This document shows, in pieces, positions 7,501-8,598 of a DNA stretch of 8,598 nt. A model generated the notes under the pieces. It did not search any database. It was not told the DNA's origin and saw only the letters and a list, made by a program, of their open reading frames with translations. The position numbers and the translations under genes are program-made. Numbering within the stretch: position 1 is the first letter of the stretch; each line of letters begins with the position of its first letter. Source of the DNA: Prevotellaceae bacterium (GTDB taxonomy: Bacteria; Bacteroidota; Bacteroidia; Bacteroidales; Bacteroidaceae); NCBI GenBank assembly GCA_022508635.1, contig JAFLUV010000100.1, positions 1 through 8,598 on the forward strand, written 5' to 3'.

Positions 7501-7942
7501 AGAGACACTCATTTACGATGAGGGGTATTATTGGGCTTTTGGTGGCAATCCCTATCAGGTGAAGGTCTATAACTACAGTACCCGCTTCGGTGAGACACTT
7601 GCAGTGGATGGAGAAGACAATGCCGTCATGCGGCCGGGCGACTTCTATTGGGACATCCTTCCCAATAGGGATGGTTTTGTCCTGCGTCTGCCCGGGACGG
7701 AGAATGCCTGCATTAATCAATATGGTGGCAGCAATGGTCCGCTGAAGATCTGGAGAGACTCTGGAAGCCTTGCCGACAACGGTTCTACGTTCCGGCTTTA
7801 CGAGGGACTTATCGATGGCATGGCATCGCTTACGAAGCCTGCGGAAAAGGAGCCGGCAGTGTATGATCTTGCCGGACGCCGTGTGGTTCGTCCCGTTCAT
7901 GGCCTTTACATCGTAAATGGACGTAAGATTATGGTAAAATAA
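4505..7942 (+). CDS. Exported CotH-type atypical kinase with accessory domains
   Basis: This is a 1145-residue protein. A signal peptide opens it (MKKRCFTFFF..., cleavage after AFA at 26); 'LIAC' at 13-16 also fits a lipobox, so a lipoprotein is possible. Residues 28-170 look beta-trefoil-like. Residues about 190-350 include 'KFNNKFNDQLFTDA', usual in Bacteroidales CotH proteins. The CotH domain spans about 361-735: KGRGNSSW (403-410), KKPYRLKF (414-421), WVLLAN (436-441), LYLNGQYRGSYNLTEK (473-488) and GPVWDLDWGFGY (613-624), whose D617/D619 match the metal-binding aspartates. CotH of spore formers phosphorylates serines on coat proteins with a protein-kinase-like fold; in a non-sporing bacterium the target is unknown. 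Residues 751-1100 are homologous to 42-404 of the divergent exported protein. The tail 'VYDLAGRRVVRPVHGLYIVN' resembles a type IX sorting tail. The start at 4505 is set by the signal peptide and the promoter. Confidence 0.9.
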   Translation: MKKRCFTFFFISLIACLGRFSQHAFAQASIEDGVYYISNATQDGYLGLGKYHNVDPYIYYVTGGQDKTADAYWEVTKTSAGYTFRNEDTGQWLIFTTGRVDQYYKYMTLTEEPLGDKSEFWNIIAGSDGTFCIQSAVNTNYYWNLRTNGLMGTYNGSEGKSNNERYVFHKKGGTSGSDSEPAVMPTFPDALHIFLSDGRVEAYPLTYVTEHRENNGMLTIETNIGQTFTYDLADVDSVSEQKPDFPTFESFKFNNKFNDQLFTDALGEMVEDTVFVTIAAIGKRLTPSFKATDGQAEVYVNGILQESKSTRLRFDRDIYYLVSGKDYRILTEDSGNGYAMHPYGRYVRVHVDWLTDKAQVPTIYINTEDGQSITSKEYYKNAEIIIDGHGIFPSMDATQVQIKGRGNSSWAWAKKPYRLKFAEKMKPLGMTKGKSWVLLANGQSGSLMSNAIGMKAANLMEASAANHIVPVDLYLNGQYRGSYNLTEKVGFSNNSVDLNDESAAALLELDSYYDEPAGQKFRSTPYNLPVNVKEPDFSEGTTRLTLADISTDFNRFVSALYRRQDISRYVDVQQLVRFLMVNELTLNYEFYHPKSTFCYRESFESDTSKYVFGPVWDLDWGFGYERSRTYFSSESTSNYWIDMPAFDARDFIRDLRYKYAPIDDVYRDLWKEFMDNDLQELMEFCQDYYDFAKNSFKDNSYIWGDYTNYERQAQDAASWLQTRTQQIYDDIISGKRPDTGDGTPVEFASNKLYKLSCRRGALVLTADHKGLTVEQERLSYGGGIPAEDYRFAIISIEGNNYLYSPVTKKYLAYDNNGTWVNMLGSSLTFDTANADGEYLYMISAGAQGQTLYFNHNGSKLVINGYTTPDAGNRWKIEETDDFDPTEALNLAAKSLYAVTNRYIFNGEVIGEETRQMPKGAIPPMPSEQWSNAFVVLNEPANMPYEVTGEMNIDYTVEWHGPFSFSTSLEDAYWYNMTIRTDYHVGKQGTEPYYPSVVSEETLIYDEGYYWAFGGNPYQVKVYNYSTRFGETLAVDGEDNAVMRPGDFYWDILPNRDGFVLRLPGTENACINQYGGSNGPLKIWRDSGSLADNGSTFRLYEGLIDGMASLTKPAEKEPAVYDLAGRRVVRPVHGLYIVNGRKIMVK

Positions 7943-8028
7943 ACGAGGTAAGCATTCATAATAGGCCTATATTTGTAAAAAAATGCAAAAGAAACAAAAA
8001 AATTATTGCAATTATAGAGGAAAGTTCC

Positions 8029-8047
8029 CACTTAAAGTGTAACTTTG
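8029..8047 (+). promoter_or_regulatory. -7 box with abutting palindrome, third exported gene
   Basis: TAACTTTG at 8040-8047 matches TAnnTTTG, and transcription would start near 8053-8056, giving a leader of about 70 nt. Immediately upstream, CACTTAAAGTG (8029-8039) is a perfect 5-bp inverted repeat around one base, touching the -7 box, so a bound protein would interfere with polymerase. No good -33 TTTG is present at 19-21 bp, which would suit a promoter needing an activator. Operator function is inferred. Confidence 0.55.
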
Positions 8048-8123
8048 TGAGGTCAAACATGAAAAATACACGACTATAACAATTAAGATACCTATATTTA
8101 TTATTAACCAAAAAACACAAACA

Positions 8124-8598
8124 ATGAGGAAACTGTACTTATTCCTGTTGCTGTTGAGTCCAATAGCAACGATGATTTTGCCGAGTCCTGCATTTGCAGC
8201 CGACCCGCCAGCATCAGACTACAATCGCGCGATTAAGGCGGTTGTAAACAATCTCTATTACATTACGACTACGGCGGACGATGGCAACAAGTACTATGTT
8301 ACTACTAATGGTGCGCTGACCGCATGGGAAGAAGAGGCTGGAATGTTTACCGTTACACAGGAAGATATTCCAGAAACTATTGACGCAGGCAGACTCTATG
8401 GGGTTGCCTGGAAGCTTGACGCGGGGACGGGAGCCTTTTTCACCAACACGTCTCTAAGTAGCAGTAAGGCTGTTCTTCAACCCGCCAACGGATGTTTTGC
8501 CATGTCTACGAGTTACAGCCGTGGTAACTGGGAAAGGCAGGTTCTCTACATGAATTCAGAGAACAAAATTGCCATACGTTCCTGCAATACACCATACG
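8124..8598 (+). CDS. Exported protein, N-terminal part only
   Basis: An open frame of 158 codons runs off the window end with no stop. It starts MRKLYLFLLLLSPIA with a clear signal peptide, cleavage likely after AFA at 25. Residues 43-60 (NLYYITTTADDGNKYYVT) and the following stretch, with regular YY/W and 'xxLxxxN' blocks ('GVAWKLDAGTGAFFTNTS', 'KIAIRSCN'), look like a beta-trefoil-type repeat similar in style to the N-terminal region of the upstream CotH-type protein, though no long match is visible. The start is supported by the signal peptide, the A-rich leader (AAAAAACACAAACA) and a -7 box about 80 bp upstream. It follows the CotH-type gene by 181 bp on the same strand with its own promoter, and is probably another surface protein of the same set. 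Its main domains lie outside the window. Confidence 0.85.
   Translation, partial: MRKLYLFLLLLSPIATMILPSPAFAADPPASDYNRAIKAVVNNLYYITTTADDGNKYYVTTNGALTAWEEEAGMFTVTQEDIPETIDAGRLYGVAWKLDAGTGAFFTNTSLSSSKAVLQPANGCFAMSTSYSRGNWERQVLYMNSENKIAIRSCNTPY

Noticed and set aside
7961..7970. ATAGGCCTAT palindrome as terminator of the CotH-type gene
   Set aside because: The stem is only 5 bp with no loop and symmetry does not extend; it cannot form a useful terminator hairpin.
7968..7975. TATATTTG as a promoter -7 box
   Set aside because: It fits TAnnTTTG but has no -33 partner, and TAACTTTG at 8040-8047 is nearer the start of the next gene; in AT-rich DNA such matches arise by chance.

Overview
The window looks like chromosomal DNA of a Bacteroidales bacterium, most like Prevotella and its relatives. 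The reasons are promoters with the Bacteroidota -7 box TAnnTTTG, A-rich leaders instead of Shine-Dalgarno sites, a PadR/PspC gene pair of the Bacteroidota type, and large exported proteins ending in a short 'LAGxRV...GIxIxNGKK' tail. No mobile element, RNA gene, CRISPR array or phage gene was recognised. Family assignments come from reading the translations, without database searches.

Left part (1-1432, + strand): a row of 14-bp palindromes repeating every 22 bp runs from the window edge to about 127. It is followed by a promoter with an inverted repeat (219-237), then a two-gene operon: a PadR-family repressor and a PspC-domain membrane protein. This pair is probably an autoregulated envelope-stress module. 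It ends at a strong 16-bp hairpin (1477-1516), which also serves the convergent genes.

Middle (1532-4141, - strand): a 784-residue exported protein with a sorting-like C-terminal tail, then a GC-rich hairpin, then a short acidic 52-codon gene (1532-1690) that is easy to miss.

The intergenic region 4142-4504 separates two divergent genes. It holds a promoter for each and, between them, a second 22-bp tandem array of palindromic units with a core sequence different from the first array.

Right part (4505-8598, + strand): a 1145-residue exported CotH-type atypical kinase, then the start of a third exported protein cut by the window end. The CotH protein carries, after its kinase domain, a region of about 350 residues clearly homologous to the front half of the divergent 784-residue protein. 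These two genes therefore look like related parts of one cell-surface system. The most novel signals are the two 22-bp palindrome arrays, the domain shared by the divergent pair, and the tiny acidic gene.
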